Shown here: positions 22,760-34,070 of the stretch, piece by piece | Layout: each line of letters begins with the position of its first letter | How positions within the stretch are numbered: the stretch's first letter is position 1 | Assembly (NCBI GenBank): GCA_037176885.1 | Contig: JAWWNJ010000002.1 | Span: 310,001 to 374,000, forward strand | DNA: 64,000 nucleotides | Source of the DNA: Favolaschia claudopus | Taxonomy: Eukaryota; Basidiomycota; Agaricomycetes; Agaricales; Mycenaceae | Direction of reading: 5' to 3' | Translations under genes and position numbers: made by a program | The notes under the pieces: model-generated | What the model was told of the DNA's origin: nothing | What the model saw: only the letters and a program-made list of their open reading frames with translations | Databases searched by the model: none

Positions 22760-23962
22760 TTACTTCCTTGCCTTGCCTTTAACCTTCTTTTCCTTCTCAG
22801 GCGCGCTCATCTCCCCGGCACTGAGCTCAGAGAACTCATCTCCACTGGTCAAAACCCCGCTTTTCTTGCGGGCAGTCTTGGGTTTGCGCATGTGGTGTTC
22901 CGGGATCCATTCCTCTTGGTATCCGCCAGCACCAGTGGCCGTGACGGTGCCGACGGGGGCGCTCACAGCGGCGGGAGCGGGCTTTTTCTTAGTCCGGGGG
23001 CGTTTCGGGGCGAATGTGTTGTACGCAACGAAAGCTAGGCCGCCGAGAAGACCGATAGTCATGAGGTAGGTCGAGATCCTAGAATAGCGAGAGTGTGAAA
23101 ACGAGTGCTAAGATGTGGAGAGCGCAAACTCACATCTTGAAATCGAAGATGGATACCTCAGGTTCGACAACCGTTACAATCGAGTCGTATGCACCAATGC
23201 GCAGCGATTCTTCCTGTAGATCCATAGTGAGTTGTGACAATAGCGAATTTGATTACCGAGTACACACCTCGAGTGTGTGCTCGAGCCATAAACTGAGACG
23301 GACATCACCAGGCTAATGTAGCGTTGTTAAAACACATTTGAAAGTTGGAGAAAGCGGGATGAAACCTTGAACCTGGTTCAAACATCAACAAATGGTTAGA
23401 AACGTCAAGTAGAACCGATCTTACTCGCTGAAGAAAGTATACGGGACTTGGAGTCGCACGGAGTCAACCAAGGGGACTTTGAAAGTCGAGACGGTAAGCT
23501 TTAGACGCACGCATTCAGTTGAAAAAGAAAGGCAAAGGACAACATGCGGCTTACATTTTTAATGAATGTATCGGTTTGCGCATTGTAGATGGCTCCGCCA
23601 ACACTAACGAGGGTGGCATTCTTGCCGGACTTGTTCTCGACTGTTAGGGTTAGCGTGTTCTTTTCGCCGTTGATAATGTCTGGGCACAGATATATGCAAT
23701 TGGTTCATGAGCACAGTAAAGACATAACGCACGTCCGAACGGATTGCTTTCCGGGAACGCAGCGGTCACAATTACAGGTTCAGTGGAGACCGGGACTTCG
23801 GGGATTTCAGGTGCCGTCGAATTCTCCTCCAGAACAACTACAGCACATGTCAAGCCACGAAATTCATGACAGTCTTGTCGAACGACCGAAATACGAACCC
23901 TGGGAGGAGAAAGCGAGGGTAGCCAGAGAGACCAGGGTTCCAAGGATGATGTTAAGACGCAT
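22760..23962 (-). CDS. IRC22: translocon-associated protein subunit alpha (TRAP-alpha / Irc22-like)
   Basis: An ER membrane protein associated with Sec61 in animals; the fungal homologs are annotated Irc22. A signal peptide (MRLNIILGTLVSLATLAFSS) leads a lumenal beta domain (NGEKNTLTLTVENKSGKNAT, VGGAIYNAQTD, KVPLVDSVRLQVPYTFFSE, DVRLSLWLEHTLE). A single membrane segment (MTIGLLGGLAFVAYNTF) is followed by a basic cytosolic tail ending KKVKGKARK. About seven exons. The ATG at 23962 begins the signal peptide. The family is recognised from the lumenal domain and topology. Confidence 0.85.
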
Positions 23963-24999
23963 CCTAGTCCTTTACCGTGACGAGAGACCAAAAAAATAAG
24001 AGACCAAATGCAAGTCGTGGATAAAGTTAAGGAATTTTGTGACGTGTTCACTCAGAGTGTGACACTGGTCACAATTCCGGTCACATCTGAGCCTGCTCTC
24101 CAAAATCAACGATGGCGAGCAAAGGGCCAGCAGTGACTAGTGACCTTTGCGCCCGCTCTCCCCACAACTGCCTGGATATAGCCGGAGCAATAAGCGTATT
24201 TTACCCAACTATTCAAGACCAACCATCCTTTTGACCTTCGAGTCTTCGTGTTCCTTATCCCGCACACAACTCTTCGCTGCTTGGGCTCCCGTTGTCGGGT
24301 TCTCGACGCTTGTCAAATAATAACATGCAATGCCCTGGCTATCTGGTCTCTGCCTTTAATCCTCGTGTCTTGTCCTGATGATTACTGCTTGGTTTTGGCT
24401 TCCTCATAAACAAGTCTGGCGACAAGCATATCTAATTCCTACTTTCCGTACATACCTGGAGCTTTCCTGGAGCCCCCATTTGGTCACTCCATCAAGGTGG
24501 CGGCGGGAATCTTGGTCTTCAGAAGGCACAGATCTTCAAACGAAAGATGTACAGGCTCCACAAATTAGTTTGCAGGATCCTCAGTAAACTGATACTGGTT
24601 TTGGATGCGTGTCCCCTCATACCGGATTCGGAGGAAGAATGGATTGGTCGTGAATCATTCGCGATCTTTACATATTCACAGGCTCAGCTCGTTCCTCCAG
24701 CACGCAATGTGTCGCTTTCTGCTACTACGCGACACGCGGCGAATTGCAGCGACTCCGCTGCCATGAAGCTCTTGATGAAGGGTACGGGGCGCTAGATCTT
24801 ACTAATGACTTCCACTCTCGTGTCGCTTAACAGATTGAGGAATCTTTACTCGATTTGGGAGTGTCGTTCGCATCATGAACGGAGCCCTTGATGTATTTGT
24901 GTAATTGAGTATCACCTTTGTTTTCATACATGCCAAATTCAAACTTGCTTAGATGTAGACGGGGGCAATTGGAAGATCACACAGAAATGTTACACAATC
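23963..24999. other. intergenic, unassigned
   Basis: Over 1 kb without a supported gene. Plus-strand frames around 24378-24795 are short and lack a family signature. A stretch around 24440-24540 (reading SNSYFPYIPGAFLEPPFGH) looks protein-like but cannot be extended. It lies between the TRAP-alpha promoter and the outer end of gene-unit copy a. Confidence 0.35.
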
Positions 25000-25053
25000 T
25001 TGGACGCAATGAATTGTATTGAACGAGTCCCCGCCCATTGAAGGGAGGCTGCG

Positions 25054-25123
25054 GGATATAACCCTGTGGGAGACGGCTTCGGTTGCCCCTTAGCGCGTCC
25101 TTGACTCCCCCGCAACCAGGACA
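25054..25123 (-). other. invariant 70-base block, copy a
   Basis: On the minus strand, starting TGTCCTGGTTGCGGGGGAGT and ending GGGTTATATCC. It is identical base for base to 27867-27936 and 55265-55334. It lies 17 bases past the stop of the downstream exon frame. GGTTGC and GCAACC within it can pair as a stem. It is either a structured RNA/3' UTR element or a signal of the duplicating unit. Confidence 0.7.
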
Positions 25124-25140
25124 ATACATGCTAGCTACGC

Positions 25141-25700
25141 TCAAACGAGACGAGAAAGGAACCCGAGCGATACCGAACCTGAGGAAGGTTCAAATCGGGT
25201 GGGAATAAATAAATACGCCAAACTTACCGACCAGCAGTCCAGCACCACCACCACTCGTATCACCAGGATCCAGCTGGCGAGAGAGACGAAGAATGAATCC
25301 GAGCGGCACTGAACCTAAGAGAGGGTCAAATCGAGTGGGAGTAAATGATAAGCCGAACTTACCGACCAGCAGCCCAGCGCCGCCACCATACGTATCGCCA
25401 GTCAAAGAGAATCCGGCTCTGGAGATTCAGGTCAGCGAAGGATACATCTGAGTAGAGAGAAGAGCTTACCGATGCCGAAACCGGACCCCGCCACCATCTC
25501 GCATCCCAGATTGAAATACCGACCGCATCCCGAGCCCAGGACCGTCGTCGTAGCTTGACTGTGGTTGTCAAGTGAGTAATTTTGTTTTTGCGACAAACCT
25601 GAGCCATTCCTGAGTGGATTGTCAGCGAAGAGCAGAAAGAAGAGAGCAAAAGAACTTACCATCTTCGGAACAGCCCGCACCTCCTCCCCTGACCTCATCC
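25141..25700 (-). other. Gly-rich exon-like tail of gene-unit copy a
   Basis: Reading the minus strand, exon-like pieces are bounded by good donors and acceptors. GAATGGCTCAG would be an 11-nt exon. Later come AGFSLTGDTYGGGAGLLVG, then a second related exon ending PGDTSGGGAGLLVG, then GSVSLGFLSRLV and a stop at 25141. The last three join in the same phase (one base after the codon boundary), which supports a spliced C-terminal extension. How it joins the main ORF is unresolved, because the first ORF ends in another frame. Confidence 0.45.
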
Positions 25701-26075
25701 TCAAAGTAACTCCCCACCACAGCAGCAGAACGACTCGTCAGCCAAGTCCACCTCGGATTCCTTGTTTCGCTTGAAGAGAACAAGATCAGCAATATTGGTG
25801 ATGGCACCTAACACAGTACGCTTGGGCTTAGACCGCTCGTTGAACGGGCCAGCCTCTATAAAATGGTAAGTGGGAGGGAAATTGAGCGGATTGGGGGGCG
25901 GGATGAAAACATAGCCTTCTGGCAAACGCCTCTGAGCCGGCTTCCCATTGCGCTTCTTGACGCGCTGTTGGCGTTCCACCGTCGGGGCCTGTGGTGGTAC
26001 TGGGAGTGCCGGAAGGCGGCCTGGCTGGTAGCGGGAGGAGCAGACGGCGTAATAGGTCGGGATGGTTCCAGACAT
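25701..26075 (-). CDS. unrecognised Pro/basic-rich protein, gene-unit copy a
   Basis: A 124-codon ORF from ATG 26075. Sequence features: MSGTIPTYYAVCSSRYQPGR, then PQAPTVERQQRVKKRNGKPA, a conserved core EGYVFIPPPNPLNFPPTYHF, IEAGPFNERSKPKRTVLGA, and a Cys/Gly end CCCGGELL. No known family was recognised. It is about 90% like copy c (54308) by eye and less like copy b (26930). A TATA box and a duplicated 51-bp repeat lie upstream. The ORF may continue by splicing into the Gly-rich exons downstream. It is inverted relative to copy b, with start codons facing away from a shared ~850-bp centre. Confidence 0.55.
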   Translation of the reverse strand: MSGTIPTYYAVCSSRYQPGRLPALPVPPQAPTVERQQRVKKRNGKPAQRRLPEGYVFIPPPNPLNFPPTYHFIEAGPFNERSKPKRTVLGAITNIADLVLFKRNKESEVDLADESFCCCGGELL

Positions 26076-26150
26076 GTTTTTTAAAGCAGCGAGTGATAAG
26101 ACAAGCGCAGGGGTACCCGAAAGTGAGGAATTAGCCTGGGGGTGCTGTTT

Positions 26151-26260
26151 AATTTATACGTTTGGAGGGGAAGCTGGGAACCGCTATTTCAGACATAGAC
26201 AGTTTACTTCCGCTGGAGGGGAAGCTGGGAACCGTTATCTCAGACAATTTACTTCCGCTG
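26151..26260 (-). promoter_or_regulatory. promoter of copy a: TATA box and two 51-bp-type repeats
   Basis: AATTTATA at 26151-26158 reads TATAAATT on the minus strand, about 80 bases before the ATG. Upstream of it are two tandem units (about 26164-26214 and 26215-26260), each with GGAAGCTGGGAACCG and a following CAGACA...TTTACTTCCGC. The same arrangement precedes copies b and c. Confidence 0.65.
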
Positions 26261-26790
26261 TGCGGAAGGGGGAGGGTATTGCATGCCGGGCGCTCAAAGA
26301 ATTGGAAAAGCCCAGATAGAATCATTCAAAAAAATAAGCATTCAAAGGCATTCCGAGGCGGGGTTGAGAGAACTTGGAGTCGACGATAGCTGTGAGCAGA
26401 TGAAGGTCGTGGTTCATGTTCAAAGTTGGTCAGCGACTCCCGTTTGGATTGGAGGGAAAGTACGCTCTGAGAGCGTTGCGACGCGACATTTGAGATAATT
26501 AGCAGCCCCAAAGTTTGAACAATTCCCCAGCAGATTTTTTTGTCGAGTTAATCGAGTTGAGCGGGTCTGAGGCAAGGTCTAAGGAAGACGTTGAAAAATT
26601 ACGTGATAGTGTAGTCTGCGGTCGGGAATTGCCGACTAAATTTGAACTTGAACCACCACCATCTGCTAGATATTGTCCAAGTTCTCTCAACCTCGCCTCG
26701 GAGAGCCTTCCAACACTTTAGTTTTTGCGAATGATTTCATCTGAGCTTTCCCTCCAATTCTTTGAGCGACCGGCATACCCGCCCTCCCCC
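26261..26790. repeat. centre of the head-to-head pair a/b
   Basis: The left ~200 bases are the distal promoter of copy a and the right ~200 bases that of copy b. They are inverted copies of each other (for example AGAATTGG...AAGC...ATCATTC on one side and its complement near 26725-26765 on the other). A unique spacer lies around 26450-26600. The same distal sequence occurs once before copy c (about 53930-54110). Confidence 0.6.
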
Positions 26791-26863
26791 CTTCCGCACA
26801 GCGGAAGTAAATTGTCTATGTCTGAAATAACGGTTCCCAGCTTCCCCTCCAAACGTATAAATT
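26791..26863 (+). promoter_or_regulatory. promoter of copy b: one 51-bp-type repeat and TATA box
   Basis: One repeat unit (CCGCACAGCGGAAGTAAATT onward) and TATAAATT at 26856-26863, 67-74 bases before the ATG. Copies a and c carry two units. Confidence 0.65.
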
Positions 26864-26929
26864 AAACAGCACCCCCAGACTAAGTCCTCACTTTCGAGTA
26901 CCCCCCAGTGATATCTAAAGCTTCACAAA

Positions 26930-27283
26930 ATGTCTTCTCACTACGTTTACAACATCGCTCCCTCGCGCTTCCAACCTGGCTCTCGTTCGGCTCTCCCAGC
27001 AGCAGCACCGCAGGCTCCGACGGTGGCTCGCAAGCAGCGCGTCAAGAAGCGCAACTTGGGGATGTCGGCACGTCTGCCGGAAGGATACGCTTTCATCCCC
27101 CCCGCCAATCCTCTTGTCTTTCCGTCAACTTACCATTTGATAGAAGCCGGTCCGATGCACGAAAGGCCTAGGCGCAAACGCTCTGTTTTGGGTGTACTAA
27201 CCAATGCAGTTCTTCCCAAGCGTAAGGAACCCAAAGTCATCGACCCGGTGATGAAGGTTTGTGGTGGTGCGGAGAGACTCTGA
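26930..27283 (+). CDS. unrecognised Pro/basic-rich protein, gene-unit copy b
   Basis: A 117-codon ORF. MSSHYVYNIAPSRFQPGSRS corresponds to the start of copies a and c; then PQAPTVARKQRVKKRN, EGYAFIPPANPLVFPSTYHL, IEAGPMHERPRRKRSVLG, and an end VCGGAERL. The core motif GYxFIPPxNPLxFPxTYH is shared by all three copies, showing a conserved protein rather than a chance frame. Most diverged of the three. The function is unknown. Confidence 0.55.
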   Translation: MSSHYVYNIAPSRFQPGSRSALPAAAPQAPTVARKQRVKKRNLGMSARLPEGYAFIPPANPLVFPSTYHLIEAGPMHERPRRKRSVLGVLTNAVLPKRKEPKVIDPVMKVCGGAERL

Positions 27284-27842
27284 GAGAGGAGGCTTGTGGA
27301 GGGAGTGCGGGCTATTCTGAAGATGGTCAGTTTCTTTTCTCTTTTCTTTCTACTCTTCGCTGACAATTCTCTCAGGAATGGCTCAGGTTTGTGGCAAAAC
27401 GAAAATTACTCACTTGACAACCACAGTCAAGCTACGACGACGGTCCTGGGCTCGGGATGCGGTCGGTATTTCAATTTGGGATGCGAGATGGTGGCGGAGT
27501 CCGGTTTCGCATCGGTAAGCTCTTCTCTCTACTCAGATGTACCCTTCACTGACTTGAATTTCCAGAGCCGGATTCGCTTGGACTGGCGATACGCATGGTG
27601 GCGGCGCTGGGCTGCTGGTCGGCAAGTTTGGCTTATATATTTACTCCCACTCGTTTGACCTTCTCTCAGGTTCAGTTCCGCTCGGATTCAGACTTCGTCT
27701 CACGCCAGCTGGATTCTGGTGATACGGCGGGTGGTGGCGTTGGACTGCTGGTCGGTACGTTGAATCAGCATTTACTCCCACTCGGTTTGACCCTTTCTCA
27801 GGTTCAGTGTCGCTGGAATTTTTCCTTCTCTCTCTCGCGTAG
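27284..27842 (+). other. Gly-rich exon-like tail of copy b, degraded
   Basis: The same exon series as in copies a and c, but damaged. The first GGGAGLLVG exon (AGFAWTGDTHGGGAGLLVG) is followed by GCAAGT instead of GTAAGT (27622). The second exon has a two-base deletion near 27698 (CGTCTCACGCC against CGTCTCTCTCGCC in a), which shifts the frame into a stop. The last piece (GSVSLEFFLLSLA, stop at 27840-27842) keeps its frame. If the tail is coding, copy b has lost it. Confidence 0.45.
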
Positions 27843-27866
27843 TCACCTGTAGTCACTTGCATGTAA

Positions 27867-27936
27867 TGTCCTGGTTGCGGGGGAGTCAAGGACGCGCTAA
27901 GGGGCAACCGAAGCCGTCTCCCACAGGGTTATATCC
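27867..27936 (+). other. invariant 70-base block, copy b
   Basis: TGTCCTGGTTGCGGGGGAGT through GGGTTATATCC, identical to the blocks of copies a and c, even though the neighbouring exons of copy b are decayed. Beyond it, a less perfect match continues to GGCGGGGACTCGTTCAATAC. Confidence 0.7.
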
Positions 27937-28160
27937 CGCGACCTCTCTTTGATGGGCGGGGACTCGTTCAATACAATGCATTGTGTCTGGGTGCTTGTCT
28001 ACTCTTTTGGTGTGAGCGTAAGTATGCAATCCCAAAAACTCGATTCATACAGAAGACAGTATATCATACAATTAGTATATTGAGTCAGGTACCATAAGAA
28101 TACATTATTTTAAACACGATTCTATTCCGCCCAACATGCCTTCCGTCTCTCTTTTGAGCC

Positions 28161-30697
28161 TTAATTTGACCCACTTGTGGACGGACCAGCGTCCTGCTCC
28201 ATCGCTTCCTGGCTACTCACACTCCCATACCCCAAATCCTTACTCAACCTCGACCTCCCGCGTTCTTCCTCCTCCCCCTCACCTCTATCTCTATATTGCA
28301 CCCGTCTTTGCGCCGGGGTTTTGTTCTTGGGTTCCGCAACCGGATTCCTCACAAGCGTCGTAGCGAGCAACGCCACCGCAAGAATACCCATGGCAGCGAC
28401 GAATACAGCTTTGGGGAAGGTCGCGACGGTACCGCTGTATATCAGGCCAAAGACTAGCGGCTGTGGAAAAAAGGTGACGATCAATCGAATAAAAGGTTGC
28501 ACGACGTACACCAAGAATCATCTGCCCAATCGCCTGCAACACCGCAAGCGCGCCAAATAACTTCCCCGTGCTGGATTCAATGCTAGGATCTCCTCCAGCC
28601 TCAGCTTCGAGCAACCCCCGCGCTTGCGAGATACACAGCGCAAGACTGTTTATCGCTGGTACCAATCCCCCGCCCCAACTCGCTATCCAGCTGGACATCA
28701 CAAACAGCGCCTGGGAGGATTGGAATTGCGCATCCGGGGATGCGGAGGTCATGGCAAAGAGTTTATGTTCCTGCACCGATGGCGCTGGGGCGAGTACGAT
28801 TGCGGTGTTCGCGATGATATCGACGCACAAAGAGATGCGCGCGAGCCGAAGATCGAATTTGATCTCGCGGAAGAGTTGGGCTTTCGTTGGTTTTGGCTTT
28901 GCTGGTTTGACGCCTGGGATGGGAGCTTGAGTTTGCGGCAACGGGGTGGGCTTAGGCTTGAATCGCGCAATGACGTCTGAAGAGGGGATGAGCGTTCGAA
29001 AATGCAGTTATAGCAAGGAGTCGATTGAGAGACTCACATGGGAAAACGATTAACAAGAACAGAGCTCGTCCGCCACCCATGAAAGAGATGTAGTAGGATA
29101 GCTGTTCCGGACCCCAATCGTAGGTGTGCGAACCATAGAGGTATTTTATTTGATATAGGCCCTAAAACGGGCTCAGTCATGCCTGATGTAAATCCAGAGG
29201 AGGGGTTGGAACGTACAGCGGAGAGCAGGTAGCCAAACAACGCACAAACCAGCAGAGTCAGGCTCCAATCCCGCCGTCTACGAGTCGTCCCTGGAATTGG
29301 AACCCCCACGGGTAAGAACACCGCAAAGGTACTGAAAAATTGGTAAAAGAATCCAGTCGATTTCCTAGAAGGAGCAGGTTCCCCGGTGATGGGCGTGGCG
29401 CCGATGTCATGGAGACTGCGACCCGATGCACGCTCCCGCTGTTCTTTGCTTACAGATTCAGGCATGATGAAGAGAATGAATATAAAGTTGAAAAGAGACG
29501 CGATTGCTGCGACGCAAAACACCGATGTCACGGAGGAGCGTCCACCGTATGTTTGGAAGAATGCGATGGGATGGCGAATGAGCCACCCTCCGATAATGGG
29601 CCCGAGCTAATACAGAATCCATTAAATTGATTATTGAATTCGGGAAGACGTAACAAGACGAATACATACACTGAATCCCAAAAAAGTGACGCCGGTGAAA
29701 CGGGAAAACACAGCGGCTCGGCTTCCGCTGGACGTGCAGTCTGAGATGTATGCTGAGGTTGCTGATTGCAGAGACGACCAGCCACCGAGAATACCCTCGA
29801 AAACGGGGGCCAAGAGCAATAATTTATCGCCATGCGAAGCGAGTGGAGATGAGGGGGCGGCTGCGAGTATAAAAGTCAAGTCCTGTCAAAGAGTGAGTAA
29901 GCCACCAGATGGCTATAATATGAACGAGGTGTTTACTGACGGTCAGAAACCAACCAAACGTGGATATGGCTAGCACTTTGGTTCGGCCAAGGCGGTCGCC
30001 GAAGTGTCCCCACCAGCCCGTTGTCAAGGCACTCAGCAGGCCCATAATGATGCTGTACGTGGTCTGTATCCGAGCTGCGCTGGCTTGCACGGCGGCAGGG
30101 TCAGCCTTGCACCGAGGAGGAGGTTCTTGACGGCTGGGCTGTTGATCTCCTTCTGTATTCCAGACAGTGTGAATGGGAGGGAAGAATGCGACCTCAGTTT
30201 CAGAGGACGGAGGAATATGATAGAGAAAGGGATCGACTGCCAAGGTTGGTGTTTGGTTGAACCTGTCAGAGAGGTAATAGCAAGCTAGCTGAGTGTAAAC
30301 CTCCACACGCGACGATAAGGTCATTCCGCGCTGAATCGAAGTTGGATTCGTTCATTGAACAGAAAATTCGGCTTACGATAAGGGCGGCGGCCATAGCAAA
30401 CGGCACAAGCCTGTACGACCGGTAAGGCGACAAGAATACGGCGACCGATCAGACGCGAGTTCCTCACCATAGAGGTCTTGCACGATAGAAGGGCTTCTTG
30501 CGAAGACGCGCAGCAACAGAGTTCGGTATAAGAGGTTCATGTTCACCAGAGACGAGCTCAGAGTCACCAGAGATAACGGCTATTATACCGGGATCTCTAC
30601 GTCCTACCGAACGAGACCGAGAAGGAAAGACGGCGACAACAGGATCTGTCTCCTCGAAAACTTCCTCCTCCTGGGTCCACGAGTCGCGGGTGGCCAT
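28161..30697 (-). CDS. major facilitator superfamily transporter
   Basis: An integral membrane transporter of about twelve segments, spread over about eight exons. A cytosolic N-terminus (MATRDSWTQEEEVFEETDPV) holds acidic/Ser-rich sequence. The loop 2-3 MFS signature is visible as GHFGDRLGRTKVL, with a paired helix YSIIMGLLSALTTGWWG before it. Later segments include LLLAPVFEGILGGWSSLQSA and SVFCVAAIASLFNFIFILFI. A long charged central loop (PESVSKEQRERASGRSLHDI) follows. C-terminal helices include KAVFVAAMGILAVALLATTL before a Ser/Glu-rich tail. Closest in form to the tetracycline-resistance/SLC46-like fungal MFS group; the substrate is unknown. The ATG at 30697 is the first in frame. Confidence 0.9.
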
Positions 30698-32693
30698 TAT
30701 TGGCTGAACCTTTAGGTTTAGCTATTTACGCATGGGAGAAGATGGGTTCTGGCCCAAAATCGTCTACAAGGACAAACAACATTTAGTCATTTTTGATTGG
30801 TCATATCTATGGATCCAAGATCTGGTTCGAATTCCATAGTGTCTGTTGTTAGCTGCAGTGGGCTCTAAAGTCTGTTCACAAGCTCCTCTGTCTGCGAGGT
30901 TCTGTGAACCTTGTTTCTCATTCTTTGACTGTTTACTGCCATGGCAGGTTTGTCATTATTGCTTTGTCCGCTCTTGGTCCGACACCCTCGCATCTGATTC
31001 TGATCCCATCGCTATCCCATCGGACCGCGGTCCGTAATAGACCGTAAGTGTTTTCCTCTTTGCCTTCGCGCGGCGCCGTCATGATGATGTTCTCTTCTGC
31101 GAGGTTATGCACCCGTCTCAGTCAGTCTTAAGCCTCCTGTGTCTCGTCTTTCTCTGGACCACGTTATCAACAGTCTTCTGTCTACTTGTGTATAAAAATC
31201 TACGGTCCTCTGGACGTTGCTGCGTGTTTGTGTCGCTACATTCTGTCCCTGTCGCTGTTTCACCACCTTTCAACCGCTCTTTCGGCTCGAAACGGCTATA
31301 ACTCTCTAGCATAACTTCCCTCAGCTTTCGATTCTGGGTTCGAGACCCTTTTCATCCATGAGTGCGTCGTAGCCGTTTCGGAGCGGTATCTATCTGATAC
31401 AATACTTTGCTTTCTGGAGCAGGGTCTGTCGGCAGACGAAGGATTGCTTCCCCCCTTCCATCAGACACGTTCGCGTCGGGTTTGCGTGTCGGCCATTTGC
31501 AGCTGGGTCGAGCCATAGATTCAACAGCGAGACGGTCGGTTCGCGTCTGGGTTCATAAGCCAGGCTTCGGCTCTTCGTTTAGTTCACCAACAATACATCT
31601 TGCTCAGCCTCTACCTTGCTTTCCAAATGCACCTGTTTCTTCCCTTAGCGCCGTCTGCTGAGCACCACACGAATGATGGTTTTGTTTGAGTTAGGCCTCC
31701 CCTTTCTTTTAAAACTGAGTGCAACATTGCTCGGATTTCAGTCTATGTCATATGAACCCGGATGGAACTTTTTTGGATTGAGAATACCGGTAACATATGT
31801 ACCATAGTACCACAAAGTTGTTCCGTGAACTCCCACAGGTTCAGCCACCCGCCTCAGAGAGGCCTAATCCAAGTCATTGGGGAGGAGATAAAAGTCCGCA
31901 GTGCGCCGTGGGGAGACTCTATACTTATGACTTGTGTAAGACGGGCATGCGTTCATCTTGACTCAGCAACATATGTCTTCGCCGCGGCCCGTTGAAGAGA
32001 ACCTCCGCAGTCCAATTCGTTCAATGCCCCTCAGCTTGGTCGTCGGGAAGCGCTGAGTCGCAGACAGACCTTGCTCTCCGTGGTCATCGACGGCGGCGGC
32101 GGCGTTGACATCTTTATCATCGACGAATGGGTATAAGTGTTCTGCAATCACCACAAACAATGAACATACATTACAATTTCTGACATGAACCACATCGTGC
32201 GCGACGCGCCTTCAGCTCTCTCTCCCCCCCGACTCCGAGTTTTATAGATTCCTTCGAAACCTTGTGGATATCGTAGGAGTATTGGCATGGTTGCATGAAG
32301 TCTGAAGCTCCGCAAACTGACCGAAGAAAACTGCGCAACTCTGGCTAATGGGATGTGGAAGTCACCGCAGTGCACACAGTGCAGTAATGTGTTGCATCTC
32401 CAGCGGCTACCTAGCCGCTAGCGATGTAAAAGAAGCGGATTCTTGGTCGTCCTGCTCAGCGCAGCTACTGTGCAGCTTCAATGTGCAATACCGCTGACGC
32501 AATAGCCCTGACACACCTCCGCTACTTGACGGTGTCAACAACTTGAACAAGGTGTCAATTGATTCCGTGCGGACCCGCACCTTGACCGCAGCATCCATGC
32601 ACAACGTCGCCGCAGCCCACCAGCTTCCGTTTTAACGCGAATTTTGTCGAGTCGCATCCTCAAACCAAGTTCCTCGGTAACCTCTTCATTACC
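30698..32693. other. 2-kb gap without a supported gene
   Basis: Pyrimidine-rich sequence on the plus strand between about 30900 and 31700, with many short frames but no ATG-led ORF of family resemblance. The part around 31974-32130 could be a short 5' exon (MSSPRPVEENLRSP) but no continuation is visible. A T-arm-like GGGTTCGAGACCC at about 31327 has no matching tRNA body. The right end is the promoter of the small membrane protein gene. Confidence 0.4.
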
Positions 32694-33320
32694 ATGCTCA
32701 CCGACGTTATAATTTACTTCAAAAACCCTTCAAGTTCTGCCTCGCATAGTCCCGAGAGCATGATTACTGTTTCTCCAGGCGAGAAAAACGGACCCCTATC
32801 CCACAACCAAATAAATCATCCCCCGCCATATTCTGTTCACGATGCCTCCCCTCTTCCCGCCGCCACTCTTCCTCGCGGGCCTAATCCTGATCTCTCTGGA
32901 GCGGAGTGGAAGGCCAAGCTGAAGAAGCTTGAGAAGAAAATTCGGAAGTTCAATTGGAAAGCGGGGAAACGAGCGGGAGACGAGGCAGCTATCGTTGAAG
33001 GCATGCGTGATTTGGCGGCGAGTCACTACGACCCGCATGTGCAAGCCTATTGGAACCATCGTGCCGACGAATTTGAGAAGGCACCCGAGTCCGATAAGAA
33101 GGCTATTTTGGCAGATATTGGGCGAGCACTAGTGTCCTCTATCACCGTCCAGGTAGTCTTTGTCTGATTAGTCGTTCATTGATCTTCGTTCTAATCTCGT
33201 ATCTCTATCTAGTTCACCATTGCAGGCGCACTCTTGGTTGGCACCGGGATGCTTTTCATAGCAGGGGGAAACATGCTGACTAGTGTCGGTAAATCCTCCA
33301 TAATAGCCAAGCAGAGCTGA
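32694..33320 (+). CDS. small tail-membrane protein with PPPY motif, tandem paralog 1
   Basis: 188 codons in two exons (32694-33152 and 33213-33320). Layout: a low-complexity N-terminus with PPPYS (PY motif); a charged helical domain (EWKAKLKKLEKKIRKFNWKA, then EAAIVEGMRDLAASHYDPHV and WNHRADEFEKAPESDKKAIL); and a C-terminal Gly-rich membrane segment (FTIAGALLVGTGMLFIAGGN). The paralog at 34071 matches throughout. A second ATG at 32761 is possible. The 3' end is uncertain: the frame either reads through GTAAATCC to the TGA at 33320 or splices onward. No known function. Confidence 0.75.
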
Positions 33321-34070
33321 AACCTGACCTTGTTGTCCGTATCTCCTCGTTCCTGCCTTTTCTCTGGCAACACTGACCTTCTTTTCAGGGTCTGTCACCT
33401 CTTTAACTACATATAGTCGTCGATATTGCTTCATTGCATCTGCGATCGATTGCATCGGTCTCTCGGTTGGACGAAAGAGCTCGCCAGAGCCCCATGCATT
33501 GAATGGCGTCCCGTCTCAGGTCCCTCAGATATTCATTTGTACCACCACAGCACACAGTACAACAGTTCGGAAATGAGGATGTATCTGTGATACACTACAT
33601 ATTATTATTTAATGAAGCTGTTTTGCCTGATCATGCTCGTCTTTGACCTTGCTCTACTGTACTAGAAAATCGACCTAGTCCGCCCCCATAGGTAATCGCG
33701 CGAGCAGGTGACCGTAGCAATTCTCGCGTTTCTTCGATAACGCATGCGTGAGGCAGCGGTGCCGAAAAAAGTCTCCCCGTCAACACCTCTCGAGTCTTTA
33801 ACAGGAGAAATTCGAAATAAAATCTCCAGTCCAAGCAATGTCCAGGAGAAATGTTGCGGTGAGAATCGGGTTGTCATAGGTACTGAGCCTGTGCTGAGCT
33901 GTGCTGTATTCACTCGTGCGATCGGTGTGGCAGAATATAGATGGCTTGGAGGAGTGATACCTGCTTGTACGCGCAGTTGCGCGCAGTCCGAGCGCAGCAC
34001 ACTGGGTTTCGCGTAGTGTCTTTATAATCTCTCCGCCTGGGTTTCTTTCTTTCGAACGACTACGCACATC
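33321..34070. other. spacer between tandem paralogs
   Basis: Possible last exon or 3' UTR of paralog 1 on the left, and the promoter of paralog 2 on the right (TCTTTATAATCTC near 34018, about 50 bases before its ATG). No other gene is seen. Confidence 0.45.

Noticed and set aside
31320..31345. tRNA T-arm-like GGGTTCGAGACCC
   Set aside because: No matching acceptor, D arm or anticodon arm upstream.
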